Source: G965229605 sp965229605
GTDB lineage: Bacteria; Pseudomonadota; Alphaproteobacteria; CBDDJK01
Assembly: GCA_965229605.1 (NCBI GenBank)
Contig: OZ245892.1
Location: 248,001 to 312,000 of the forward strand
Length of the DNA: 64,000 nucleotides
Direction of reading: 5' to 3'
Shown: positions 17,967-26,020 of the stretch, piece by piece
How positions within the stretch are numbered: the stretch's first letter is position 1
How the letters are laid out: every line of letters begins with the position of its first letter
Made by a program: the position numbers and the translations under genes
Notes under the pieces: generated by a model
Databases searched by the model: none
Told to the model about the DNA's origin: nothing
Seen by the model: the letters and a program-made list of their open reading frames with translations, nothing else

Positions 17967-18971
17967 ATGCTGCAAAATAGAAAGGGTGCTTTATTTTACA
18001 CGATGATGGTTGCCGAAATTATGATCCTCCTCGCCTTTGTTGTCATCATCAGCTACAGGCAATCACAAGCCGACTTAAATGAGATAAAAACAGCTGTAAG
18101 TCAAATGAGCGAAAAGGGTAAAAATACAATTCTGATCAAAACAGAGGGAGAAGTGTCAGATAAAGTAAAAAAATTCCTTTATGGAAGTGATACCATATCC
18201 GATCCTTGGAGCAAACTTGTCAATATAGAAAGAATTGAAAATCAGCTAATTAACCTTGAAGCAATAGAAAAAGAACTCACTCAGCAAGTTAGTGATCAGG
18301 AAACATATGCTCAAAATATTGAAGCGCTAGGCAATGAAAACCAAGAACTGGTTACTCAGAGGGATGAGTTAAATATTCAATTGGCTAATCTCAAGTCCGA
18401 AAAAGAGGGGGCTGAAGAAGAAAATTTGAAGCTAAGAAATGGAATTGATGACCTTGAGAAAAATGTCGAAACGCTGCAAGAAACCATTGAAACGCTTAAG
18501 AGAAACATTAAAGAAGAAGATAAACGAAAGCTTGGTGTAACACCCTGCTGGGATTATATTGATCCGAACGGAAGATATAGACCCGCACCATTACTTCATA
18601 CAAAGATCACCAACACACATTATATTGTTACACCTGCCTGGAGTGCTAAAAATGAAGAGAAGCGAGAAAGGCAAGCCAAATTATTAGGTATTTATGACTT
18701 ATTAAAAACGCATAATTCTAATATAGAAAACCCTGATACGCCAAACTCTGATACACAGGGAATGATTCCTGAGGAATTTGAAAAGTTTGGTAGAAAGCTT
18801 TACGATATAAGCTTAAATAATAATATTGAAGGGGCAACCGATTCAGATGCGGCTTGTCGCTTTTTTGTGGATTTAGAATACGAAGTTGATTCAGTTACAA
18901 AATACAAAAAAGTTCTAAAATTCTTTTATCTCCGCTCATCAACATATACAAAACCTAAAAAAACTAGCTGA
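17967..18971 (+). CDS. TolR/MotB/ZorB-like single-helix protein with coiled coil and non-OmpA C-terminal domain, operon gene 4
   Basis: 334 residues. A single N-terminal membrane helix (residues ~9-28, 'MMVAEIMILLAFVVII') aligns with the TolR/ExbD helix (LDVLLVLLLIF) so that Glu17 takes the place of the proton-carrying Asp. Residues ~33-185 form a long coiled coil. Residues ~188-334 are a separate domain with 'GVTPCWDYIDPNGRY' and a late 'ACRFFVDLEYEVD'; the two cysteines could pair in the periplasm. There is no OmpA peptidoglycan-binding motif, which separates it from ZorB and MotB. Partner of gene 3 by position and by helix features. I believe the C-terminal domain occurs in other uncharacterised proteins but could not verify that. 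Confidence 0.72.
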   Translation: MLQNRKGALFYTMMVAEIMILLAFVVIISYRQSQADLNEIKTAVSQMSEKGKNTILIKTEGEVSDKVKKFLYGSDTISDPWSKLVNIERIENQLINLEAIEKELTQQVSDQETYAQNIEALGNENQELVTQRDELNIQLANLKSEKEGAEEENLKLRNGIDDLEKNVETLQETIETLKRNIKEEDKRKLGVTPCWDYIDPNGRYRPAPLLHTKITNTHYIVTPAWSAKNEEKRERQAKLLGIYDLLKTHNSNIENPDTPNSDTQGMIPEEFEKFGRKLYDISLNNNIEGATDSDAACRFFVDLEYEVDSVTKYKKVLKFFYLRSSTYTKPKKTS

Positions 18972-18987
18972 AGCAGGCATAGCATTC

Positions 18988-19233
18988 ATGTCAAATATGA
19001 GCTTAATTCATGATTATGCCAGGGCACTAGATGAATATCATGAAGCACTTTCTGGAGTTGTAAACCATGTGTGCGGCAGGAAAACGAGACGACTAGAAAA
19101 CTTGTATAATAAAATCTCATTTCCTTTTAAATATTACATTGGGCAAATTAGATATTGGACGAAAATTGCAATTTATCCAGAAGGTAAGGCGAATCCGATA
19201 CACCCTATGGGGAGAAAAATAAATGATGAATGA
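18988..19233 (+). CDS. small 81-residue protein, operon gene 5 (unknown)
   Basis: 81 residues, no recognised family. Helical and basic in its middle ('GRKTRRLENLYNKISF'), with no signal peptide and no clear membrane segment. The ribosome-binding site is weak. It sits 16 bases after gene 4 and its end overlaps the start of gene 6 by 11 bases, so it is embedded in the operon and probably translated with gene 6. Could be an adaptor or regulator. Moderately uncertain as a real gene, but overlap and AT-rich codon use match its neighbours. Confidence 0.55.
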   Translation: MSNMSLIHDYARALDEYHEALSGVVNHVCGRKTRRLENLYNKISFPFKYYIGQIRYWTKIAIYPEGKANPIHPMGRKINDE

Positions 19234-19729
19234 AGAAGATAAATTTTTCTCCGAAAAAGCACGGGAGAATATTATTAGTTACTCTGATCGATCTTATAAC
19301 ACATCAAATTATCTCGCAAAATTCCTGCTAGGCGCAGCGTTTAGTATATCAACAACATACTTACTGCTAACATCCTATACAATTAACACATATTCTCAAG
19401 GGAAATATAGCACGGAGTTTCTTGGCGTTGTAGGTTCCTTGGGGCCTTCATTTTTCTATATATTTACTTCTTTTTGCATAGGATTTTTAATCATTTTCGT
19501 TTATCATTATTTTTTTAACCTTGTTATCAATGGTCGGCTTCTACGAGCGTATAAAACTAAGGATACTGAGACAATGGAGCAGCCAATTAGACAAAAAGGG
19601 CCCTACATTTTCTGGCTTCATATTCTTCTGCTTTTGATTGGTTATGGGTTTTTAATAACAGGGCTATATGAAATCTATTCTGAGTTATCTTCTGCGCTTG
19701 ACAGTATAATTGAATCCCAAATGGATTGA
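19223..19729 (+). CDS. small three-helix membrane protein, operon gene 6 (unknown)
   Basis: 168 residues with membrane helices at about 31-52, 74-98 and 127-148 and short polar ends. No family recognised. GGGGAG lies just upstream of the tandem ATGs, a good ribosome-binding site. It ends the operon; the following ~295 bases up to tRNA-Thr contain no convincing gene. By analogy with small membrane effectors of defence operons it could be the killing component, but nothing in the sequence proves this. Confidence 0.62.
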   Translation: MMNEEDKFFSEKARENIISYSDRSYNTSNYLAKFLLGAAFSISTTYLLLTSYTINTYSQGKYSTEFLGVVGSLGPSFFYIFTSFCIGFLIIFVYHYFFNLVINGRLLRAYKTKDTETMEQPIRQKGPYIFWLHILLLLIGYGFLITGLYEIYSELSSALDSIIESQMD

Positions 19730-20023
19730 TTTAGAATTAAATGGTCTGATATGATCTGATGATATACCAAGAATATTGGCATATATCGTCACCCCGCAAG
19801 CAAATAGAATTTCAAAGCCCAGGATTTAAAGCTAGATGCGCATATAATTATCCGGGAGCTTCTTTCTCCACGATTTTATCTATTCCAAGATTAGGGCAGA
19901 AATACGTCTCAACAATGTCTCGACAGATGTTGATCTGGATAAAGGGTAATCAAAAGCGTAACCCGCGCCCCAAAAAAGTGTAAACCGCCTCTTTGAGAAA
20001 AACGCTAAACCCTTGATTTTTTT

Positions 20024-20099
20024 TGGTGCCGCAGGAGGGACTTGAACCCCCGACCTACGCATTACGAATGCGCCGCTCTACCGGCTGAGCTACTGCGGC
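20024..20099 (-). tRNA. tRNA-Thr (anticodon CGT)
   Basis: Cloverleaf readable on the minus strand. The acceptor stem is GCCGCAG/CTGCGGC, the D stem is GCTC/GAGC, and the anticodon arm GCGCA-TTCGTAA-TGCGT gives anticodon CGT for codon ACG. The T arm contains GGTTCAAGTCC. The 3' CCA is encoded (20024-20026 on the complement), so the mature part without CCA is 20027-20099. It borders the AT-rich operon, a common integration position, but I did not find a duplicated tRNA 3' end on the far side. Confidence 0.97.
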
Positions 20100-20276
20100 C
20101 TGACATCTTGCGCTATCTCTGCTTAAATCTTGTTTGATCTTGGATCAATGAAAGCAGGTTTTAAGGAGAGATAAAACGTGTGATTATCGTGGGCTTGCTT
20201 ATAATCGCGGCTGCAGATTTCAGCAACAAACAATTACAGACTAATCTTGGGTGTGGACCTATTACACCATAAATCA

Positions 20277-21041
20277 TTACGCCGAATCATTGGCCTTGCC
20301 GCGTTCGGCAACTGGTTCTGTGACGACGCCAAGTCGGCGGGCGACTTCATGATAGCCTTTTTCAGGGTCCTCAAGGTCGCGGCGGAAGCGGTCTTTATCC
20401 AGCTTTTCGCCGGTGCGCATATCCCAAAGCCGCATGGTATCCGGGCTGATCTCGTCGGCCAGAATAACCCGCAAGTCACTATTGTCATCAAGCATCCGGC
20501 CGAACTCAAGTTTAAAATCGACCAGTTTTATGCCGATTCCGGCAAACAGGCCTGAAAGAATATCGTTTATTCTCAGGGCCATGGCCATCATATCATCCAG
20601 GTCTTGCGGGGTGGCCCAGTTAAAGGCAACAATATGTTCCTCTGCAACCAGAGGATCGCCTAGTTCATCACTTTTATAGCAATATTCAACAATCGAGCGC
20701 GGGAGTTCTGTCCCTTCCGACAAGCCAAGGCGCGCGGCCATTGAGCCAGCCGCGACATTTCGGACAATGACTTCAATCGGGATAATATCGACTTTGCAGA
20801 CCAGCTGTTCGCGCATATTCAGGCTTTTCAGAAAATGGGTTGGAATCCCCATGTCCTGGAGGCGGCACATCAGATATTCACTGACCCGGTTATTGACGAC
20901 TCCTTTTCCGGTAATCAGGCCTTTTTTCTGATTATTGAAAGCGGTTGCATCGTCTTTGAAATAGACAATAAAGGTCCCGGGGTCGGGTCCTTCATAGATG
21001 ATTTTTGCCTTGCCTTCATAGATTTTTTGCCGCCGTGCCAT
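20277..21041 (-). CDS. purC: phosphoribosylaminoimidazole-succinocarboxamide (SAICAR) synthase
   Basis: ATP-dependent joining of aspartate to CAIR in purine synthesis; ~254 residues, normal for the bacterial PurC family. N-terminal 'QKIYEGKAKIIYEG' and 'AFNNQKKGLITGKGVVNN' form the nucleotide-binding part. 'SPDTMRLWD' and 'DKDRFRRDL' are conserved PurC segments. The start MARRQKIYEG (21041) is preferred over an upstream in-frame GTG (21056). It lies downstream of DUF1489 and caxA on the same strand. PurS and purQ, often next to purC, are not in the window. Confidence 0.96.
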   Translation of the reverse strand: MARRQKIYEGKAKIIYEGPDPGTFIVYFKDDATAFNNQKKGLITGKGVVNNRVSEYLMCRLQDMGIPTHFLKSLNMREQLVCKVDIIPIEVIVRNVAAGSMAARLGLSEGTELPRSIVEYCYKSDELGDPLVAEEHIVAFNWATPQDLDDMMAMALRINDILSGLFAGIGIKLVDFKLEFGRMLDDNSDLRVILADEISPDTMRLWDMRTGEKLDKDRFRRDLEDPEKGYHEVARRLGVVTEPVAERGKANDSA

Positions 21042-21146
21042 GGCCCAGACTTTCACAGGTTAAGGGTTGTGGAGTGTTTATCGCTTAGCAGCAACATTTA
21101 TGAATGGCAATTGGATAAAGCGGGAGATTGGATAGCGGGGGTTTTT

Positions 21147-21626
21147 TTAGCGCACCCCGATCTGGTCGAGGATTTGCGCCAGATCATCGGGTAGAGCCTC
21201 ATAGTCACGCATAGTAGAGGCGGTTTTATCGGGCGGCGCATCTGCGGCGGTCAAGTAGCGCCATCCCTGGAACGCGCGATGAGGATAGGGGACAACCGGG
21301 ACAAGCACCGGGTCGAGCACAATCCGGCAAAAGGGTCGTTTAGGTTTGTTTTCTTCGGCGAAAGGATTGCAGTCAATATCGACTTTGGCTTCTTCAAAGC
21401 GCAGGATGCGCTGGCGGGCAGCATAGCGGCCTTTCATAATCCAGTAGATTGAGCCGCCGGGCAAGATTTCTGAGCGGCGGCGTGGCCAGTTCATGGTTGT
21501 ATGGCCGATGGTGAGGCCTTGTTTGCGCTGGTGGGTTTGCCAGGCCGAGAGTTCTTCCAGCTTTTGACATCCGACGCATAGTTTGCGCAGGTGCAAAGCG
21601 GGTATTTCGCCATCGTCTTCGATCAT
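21147..21626 (-). CDS. DUF1489 family protein
   Basis: 159-residue cytoplasmic protein of a conserved alphaproteobacterial family (DUF1489/COG5458). Family segments are 'LHLRKLCVGCQKLEELSAWQ', 'WPRRRSEILPGGSIYWIMKG' and 'PHRAFQGWRYLTAADAPPD'. No biochemical function is known. It starts four bases after the end of caxA, so it is probably in the same transcript. Confidence 0.85.
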   Translation of the reverse strand: MIEDDGEIPALHLRKLCVGCQKLEELSAWQTHQRKQGLTIGHTTMNWPRRRSEILPGGSIYWIMKGRYAARQRILRFEEAKVDIDCNPFAEENKPKRPFCRIVLDPVLVPVVPYPHRAFQGWRYLTAADAPPDKTASTMRDYEALPDDLAQILDQIGVR

Positions 21627-21630
21627 AGGG

Positions 21631-22596
21631 TTAGAGCATCCCTAAATTATAGGCAAGCATTCCGACATAGGCAGCATAGAGGCCCAGCAAGCCATAGCCG
21701 ACCGGGCGCGGAGCTTTTTTAAAGACGAAAAGCCCGGCCAGTGCAATGGCTGTTATGCCAAAAAGCCAGGGTCCATCGCGCAGCAAGAAGGCTGGATCGA
21801 GTGGCAAAGCCTTTATTCCGGCGGTTACCCCCAGAATGACCAGAATATTGAAGCTGCAGGAGCCCACAACATTTGCGGCGGCGAGTTCATTTTGTTTGCG
21901 CACACCGGCAGCAACGGTTGCAGCGAGTTCTGGCAGGCTGGTTCCGAAAGCGACCAGGGTGAGGCCGATAATGGCTTCGGAAACGCCAAAGAGGCGGGCA
22001 AGGTCGCTTGCGCCCGAGACCAGCAGTTCGGCCCCGACAATCAGGCCCGCGATTCCGAGCAGGCTAAATGCGATGGCCTGGAGCAGGTTTGAGGTTACAG
22101 GCAAGTCTGTTTCTTCATTGCTTTCGTCTTCGTTATTATCGGCATGAGTCCTTTGCCGGTCGAGCCGCAGTCCGATCAGAATATAGGCCAACATGCCGAT
22201 GGCCATGGCCCATCCTTGCCAGGCCATGATTTGCCCTGTCCATAAAAGCACGAACAGCAGGAGCGTTGCCAGCGCACAAAGCAGGATTTCGCGCCGCATG
22301 GAGGCCCCTTGCGCGCGGGCAGCCCCCATCAGGCTGGCGACTCCCAAAATCAGGGCAAAGTTGCAGATATTGGAGCCAATGACGTTTCCGGCGGCCAGTC
22401 CGGGATAGCCGTCGAGATTGGCTTCGATTCCGACCAGCAATTCTGGGGCCGAGGTGCCAAATCCCATGACCACGGCCCCGACCAGAGCTTTGGAGAGGTG
22501 GAGGCGCACGGACAGGCTGACGGCACCGCGCACCAGAAACTCGCCCCCGACCAGCAGCAGGGCCAAGCCGGCAATCATGAAAATCAGAGGCATCAT
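21631..22596 (-). CDS. CaxA/YrbG-type calcium/sodium antiporter
   Basis: 321-residue inner-membrane cation exchanger with about ten hydrophobic helices. The two internal alpha repeats of the K+-dependent Na+/Ca2+ exchanger family are visible as 'VMGFGTSAPELLVG' in the first half and 'LVAFGTSLPELAAT' in the second; their Glu residues bind the cation. A polar loop rich in Asp/Glu separates the halves (around residue 150). It probably exports calcium. First gene of the caxA-DUF1489 pair and seven bases downstream of ampG. Confidence 0.92.
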   Translation of the reverse strand: MMPLIFMIAGLALLLVGGEFLVRGAVSLSVRLHLSKALVGAVVMGFGTSAPELLVGIEANLDGYPGLAAGNVIGSNICNFALILGVASLMGAARAQGASMRREILLCALATLLLFVLLWTGQIMAWQGWAMAIGMLAYILIGLRLDRQRTHADNNEDESNEETDLPVTSNLLQAIAFSLLGIAGLIVGAELLVSGASDLARLFGVSEAIIGLTLVAFGTSLPELAATVAAGVRKQNELAAANVVGSCSFNILVILGVTAGIKALPLDPAFLLRDGPWLFGITAIALAGLFVFKKAPRPVGYGLLGLYAAYVGMLAYNLGML

Positions 22597-22602
22597 CGGC
22601 TT

Positions 22603-24132
22603 TTAGCTTTGTTGGGCAGAGATACGGCTGGCTCGCCAGACGATCCAGATCACGGGCAGTCCAACGATTGTTGTCATAATAAAGAAGGGAGCATAGCCCA
22701 TTTCATCGACCATGCTCCCGGAGTATCCGGCCAGCAGTTTTGGCCCGAGAACCATAAGCGAGGTAAAAAGCGCATATTGGCTGGCGGTAAAGCGGGTATT
22801 GGTGAGCGAGGACAGCCAGGCCACAAAAGCGGTCGAGGCCAATCCGGCCGACAGGTTATCAGCGGTGATAGCGATAGCCAGCGCAAATTTTTCGGCCCCG
22901 ATAACGGCGACCCAGGCGAAAAGCAGATTGGTCAGGGTGGCCAGCGCAGCACCGGCGATCAGGATCGGGCCAATCCGGTAGCGCAAGCAAAGCGCGCCAC
23001 CAACAAACCCGCCAATAATGGTAACGATGAGTCCATAGGTCTTGCTATAGTCTGCGATGGTATCCAGATCAAAGCCGACATCAAGATAGAAAATATTGGC
23101 GACGGCTCCCATCAGAATATCTGCGCTGCGATAGCTGGCAATCGCCAGCAGGATGATAGCGGCCTCGGCAGGGCGAAAGCGGCTGAGCATATCTTTTGCC
23201 GGGTCAAGGAAGCTGCGTTGCACCAGCTGATTTGGCGCAAAAGATATGGCAACGAGAAATCTGAAAACAACCAGAGCCGCAGCGATAGCAAAGCCCAGAA
23301 TCGCCCCCTGACGCAGGACGTTAAACAGCCGGATATCTGAATCCGGCGTATAATCGCGCCCGAATTTGAACACAACGATGAAAGCGGCAACCGCCAGAAC
23401 AAAGCTGAGCAGAAAGCGCACGCGCTCTGCAGTGGTTTCTTCTTGCTGTTCTTTTTGCCGCGATGAGGTTTGATCGGGTTCTTTCATCAAAAGGCAGGTG
23501 GCGACCCCGACCAGCATTGTTGCGCCCATCAGCATATAGCCCATGCGCCAGATTTCATATTGATAGACATCCGGGTCAAGCTGCCAACTGGCAATCAATT
23601 TGATCAGCCCGGCCCCGGCAGCAATCATGGCGACCCGATAACCAGCGATATAGCTTGCAGATAGAATGGCCTGGCTGTCAGCATCAGCAATTTCAATGCG
23701 ATAGGCATCAATCACAATATCCTGGGAGGCTGATGAAAAACCAAGGGCCACCGCCGCTATCGCCAGGGGAAGGGTTGATCCGGCGGCAGGGTCAAAGGCA
23801 CTCATTGCGACAAGGCTTGCCATGACGGCTGCCTGGGTGACCAGAAGCCAGCCGCGCCGCTGGCCAAGCCGGGCGCAAAGGACGGGGAATGACAGCTGGT
23901 CTAAAAGCGGTGCCCAGATAAATTTAAAACCATAGCCTAGCGCGGCCCAGGAAAAGAAGGTAATGGCACTGCGCTCAATCCCGGCCTGTTTTAACCAGAT
24001 AGAAAGGGTTGAAAAGATCAGCAGAATAGGAATACCTGCCGAAAATCCCAGCAGGAACAGGGTTATAACCCGCCTGTCAGCGATTTTGCTGATCCAGTTT
24101 TCCAGCCAGTTTTCTTGTTCTTCTTTGGTCAT
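22603..24132 (-). CDS. ampG: AmpG-family muropeptide permease (MFS)
   Basis: About 509 residues with 12 or more membrane helices. AmpG-type features are 'LLGFSAGIPILLIFSTLSIW' at the first helix, 'YGFKFIWAPLLDQL' and 'LGFSSASQDIVIDAYRIE'. It imports GlcNAc-anhydroMurNAc peptides for cell wall recycling and, in bacteria with AmpR/AmpC, affects beta-lactamase induction. ATG at 24132 is chosen; the frame is open from a TTG at 24141. A charged loop near residue 220 divides the two six-helix halves. A 20-bp tandem duplication lies just upstream of the start. Confidence 0.92.
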   Translation of the reverse strand: MTKEEQENWLENWISKIADRRVITLFLLGFSAGIPILLIFSTLSIWLKQAGIERSAITFFSWAALGYGFKFIWAPLLDQLSFPVLCARLGQRRGWLLVTQAAVMASLVAMSAFDPAAGSTLPLAIAAVALGFSSASQDIVIDAYRIEIADADSQAILSASYIAGYRVAMIAAGAGLIKLIASWQLDPDVYQYEIWRMGYMLMGATMLVGVATCLLMKEPDQTSSRQKEQQEETTAERVRFLLSFVLAVAAFIVVFKFGRDYTPDSDIRLFNVLRQGAILGFAIAAALVVFRFLVAISFAPNQLVQRSFLDPAKDMLSRFRPAEAAIILLAIASYRSADILMGAVANIFYLDVGFDLDTIADYSKTYGLIVTIIGGFVGGALCLRYRIGPILIAGAALATLTNLLFAWVAVIGAEKFALAIAITADNLSAGLASTAFVAWLSSLTNTRFTASQYALFTSLMVLGPKLLAGYSGSMVDEMGYAPFFIMTTIVGLPVIWIVWRASRISAQQS

Positions 24133-24139
24133 GATCGAC

Positions 24140-24179
24140 AAAGCCCCATTGTGTAAATCAAAGCCCTATTATGTAAATC
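24140..24179. repeat. 20-bp tandem duplication upstream of ampG
   Basis: Two adjacent 20-base units, 24140-24159 and 24160-24179, agree at 18 positions; they differ only by C/T and G/A. On the minus strand each carries a TTTACA-like hexamer, so the duplication may double a promoter element of ampG. This is inference from position. Confidence 0.7.
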
Positions 24180-24281
24180 CAGACTACCTAATTCACGAGT
24201 CGTCTTACAGGTAAAGCCGACATTCGTTGGTTGTTGATAAAACAGGTGGTTGCTTTGCATTATAACAAAAATTATAACAAA

Positions 24282-24509
24282 ATGATGAACAGATTAAAAA
24301 TTACCACAGTGGGCAGTTCGGCGGGGGTTGTGCTGCCAAAAGATGTGCTGGCACGACTGCGGGTGGACAAGGGCGACACCCTCTATGCGCTGGAAACGGC
24401 AAACGGCATTGAACTCACTCCCCACGACCCCGAAGCGGCCGCACATATGGCGGCAGCCGAAGAGATCATGCGCGAAGACCGCGACCTTTTGAAAAAACTC
24501 GCGGAGTAA
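24282..24509 (+). CDS. AbrB/MazE-type antitoxin (Doc partner)
   Basis: 75 residues (74 if translation starts at the next ATG). The N-terminal half is a swapped-hairpin AbrB/MazE DNA-binding domain ('LKITTVGSSAGVVLPKDVLA'). The C-terminal helix is acidic and Ala-rich and would wrap the toxin. The start at 24282/24285 is chosen because family members begin right before this beta-hairpin; the open frame extends to 24231. Its stop overlaps the Doc start (TAATG), so the pair is translationally coupled. Confidence 0.88.
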   Translation: MMNRLKITTVGSSAGVVLPKDVLARLRVDKGDTLYALETANGIELTPHDPEAAAHMAAAEEIMREDRDLLKKLAE

Positions 24510-24934
24510 TGACGGTTCCCAAAGCTCCGCTGATTTTTCTGGACGAGCAGCTGGTGCTTTCTATTCATCAGCGACAAATTGCCGAACATGGCGGCAAGCC
24601 CGGCTTGCGCGATGCTGGCCTTTTGACTTCGGCCCTTGATCGCCCACAGAATATACTGACTTATCGTGAAGGGGCGGATGTTTTCGCGCTTGCCGCAGCT
24701 TATGCGTTCGGGATCATCAAAAACCATCCGTTTGTAGATGGCAACAAGCGTGTCGGCTATATTGCGATGCGGCTTTTTTTGAAGTTGAACGGAATAGATT
24801 TTGTTGCCACACCAGCCGAAAAATATAGCGTCATTATCGGGCTGGCCGCTGGCAACATAAGCGAAAAAGAACTGGCCGACTGGCTCCGATCAGCCTCTGC
24901 CCTATCTGACCCACAGAAAAAAGCACCAAATTAG
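24509..24934 (+). CDS. doc: Doc-type death-on-curing toxin (Fic fold)
   Basis: 141 residues. The Fic/Doc catalytic loop is 'HPFVDGNKRVGY' (HPFxxGNKR). Other Doc-family segments are 'GLRDAGLLTSALDRPQN' and 'LAAAYAFGIIKNH'. Doc toxins phosphorylate EF-Tu and stop translation; the preceding AbrB-like protein neutralises them. The ATG overlaps the antitoxin stop. The only oddity is the AbrB/MazE partner in place of Phd, a combination that is common in chromosomal Doc modules. Confidence 0.9.
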   Translation: MTVPKAPLIFLDEQLVLSIHQRQIAEHGGKPGLRDAGLLTSALDRPQNILTYREGADVFALAAAYAFGIIKNHPFVDGNKRVGYIAMRLFLKLNGIDFVATPAEKYSVIIGLAAGNISEKELADWLRSASALSDPQKKAPN

Positions 24935-25037
24935 CGCAATCACATACAACACATATCAACCACACCAATATACTCAAAGCATCCTCAAGGAAAATGAGTC
25001 TTATCCAATATGAACGAGTACATACAGTAATTTTTTG

Positions 25038-25066
25038 TTGACTTTTATCGGCAGTGTGTCTACCAA
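25038..25066 (+). promoter_or_regulatory. possible promoter of the NYN-domain gene
   Basis: TTGACT (25038-25043), a 17-base spacer and TACCAA (25061-25066). The -35 is good but the -10 is weak. It would drive transcription through the hairpin at 25102-25132 into the NYN gene. Confidence 0.35.
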
Positions 25067-25101
25067 AAATATAACTCCCCTAGGGGTTTCGACCGCTAGG
25101 C

Positions 25102-25132
25102 GCAGGGCCCCTTATAGGGGCCCTTGCTTTTT
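25102..25132 (+). terminator. intrinsic terminator or attenuator directly before the NYN gene
   Basis: GGGCCCC-TTATA-GGGGCCC forms a seven-base-pair GC stem with extra flanking pairs, followed by TTTTT at 25128-25132. It lies immediately before the GAGG ribosome-binding site (25133-25136) of the gene starting at 25144. With more than 160 bases between doc and this hairpin it could end the doc transcript. Its contact with the next gene's ribosome-binding site also suits attenuation. Confidence 0.7.
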
Positions 25133-25143
25133 GAGGAACGTCA

Positions 25144-25767
25144 ATGCGCACTTACATCTATGTTGACGGGTTCAATTTTTATTACGGTGCTATAAAAAAA
25201 ACAGATTATAAGTGGGTTAATCTTAAAGAACTGTTTCAAAAACTTCTCCAGCCACATCATCATATAAGCAAGATTAAATATTTTACGGCCTCTGTTTCCG
25301 CCAGACCTGATGATCCCGCCCAGGCTCAACGTCAGGCTACATATTTGTCGGCAATGAAAGCTGTTTGCCCTGAATTTGAAGTTTATTTCGGTCATTTTCT
25401 CTCTCATATTGTTACGGCACCCTTGGCTAATCCAGATGCCCGCCCGCGGCAAGTTCGTATTATCAAGACCGAAGAAAAGGGATCTGATGTTAATTTGGCT
25501 GTGCATCTTCTCAATGACGCTTGGCTAAACGCCTATGATTGTGCCGTTCTTGTAAGCAACGACAGTGATATGGCTGAATCTCTACGGTTGGTAAGACTTC
25601 ACCATCCCTGCAAAAAGATTGGTTTGATCACACCGGGAAAAAATGCATCTCGGCAATTAGCTGAAAACGCGCATTTCAAAAAACGTGTCCGTAAAGGTGT
25701 TCTTGCCGAAAGCCAGCTTCCATCTCCAATTCCCGAAACAAATATAACCAAGCCAGAAAACTGGTAA
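25144..25767 (+). CDS. NYN-domain (LabA/DUF88-like) putative RNase
   Basis: 207 residues, PIN-like NYN fold. The acidic metal-binding positions are visible in 'YIYVDGFNFYYGAI' (Asp8 and the following Asn), 'EEKGSDVNLAVHLLNDAW' and 'CAVLVSNDSDMAESL'. NYN proteins of this class are predicted, and in some cases shown, to be metal-dependent ribonucleases. No partner is overlapped, so it is either solitary or works with the neighbouring toxin-antitoxin modules. The GAGG eight bases upstream supports the start. Codon use is AT-rich relative to the core genes. Confidence 0.85.
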   Translation: MRTYIYVDGFNFYYGAIKKTDYKWVNLKELFQKLLQPHHHISKIKYFTASVSARPDDPAQAQRQATYLSAMKAVCPEFEVYFGHFLSHIVTAPLANPDARPRQVRIIKTEEKGSDVNLAVHLLNDAWLNAYDCAVLVSNDSDMAESLRLVRLHHPCKKIGLITPGKNASRQLAENAHFKKRVRKGVLAESQLPSPIPETNITKPENW

Positions 25768-26020
25768 TACTCCTCTTTCAAGATGTCAAAAAAACCTTGA
25801 GGATGTTTTGTCCAACCAAACATCTTGAATGCTTTAATCTCATTTCACTAACATAAATGCTTCATACATCTATGCCAGCCCCATATCTAATTCCTTGCCA
25901 AGCTTAAAATTCTTCCAAAACTCTGTTCTATCCATGAAGCTTCTCTTTCAAGGCCTGATAAAGCTGTGTGTGTTTGTCAGGGTTACTTTCTTTCAGTTTG
26001 CGTAAATTCTGTAATTTCCA

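Noticed and set aside
19759..19983. 74-codon open frame between the six-gene operon and tRNA-Thr
   Set aside because: No ribosome-binding site, no recognisable domain and unlike its neighbours in composition.
20024..20099. tRNA-Thr 3' end as attachment site of the membrane operon
   Set aside because: No duplicate of the tRNA 3' segment was found near 13812-14137 and no integrase gene is present.
22309..23340. 343-codon open frame on the plus strand opposite caxA and ampG
   Set aside because: Composition is Gln/Gly/Asn/His-rich as expected for an antisense frame of membrane-protein genes, and both minus-strand genes are clear family members.
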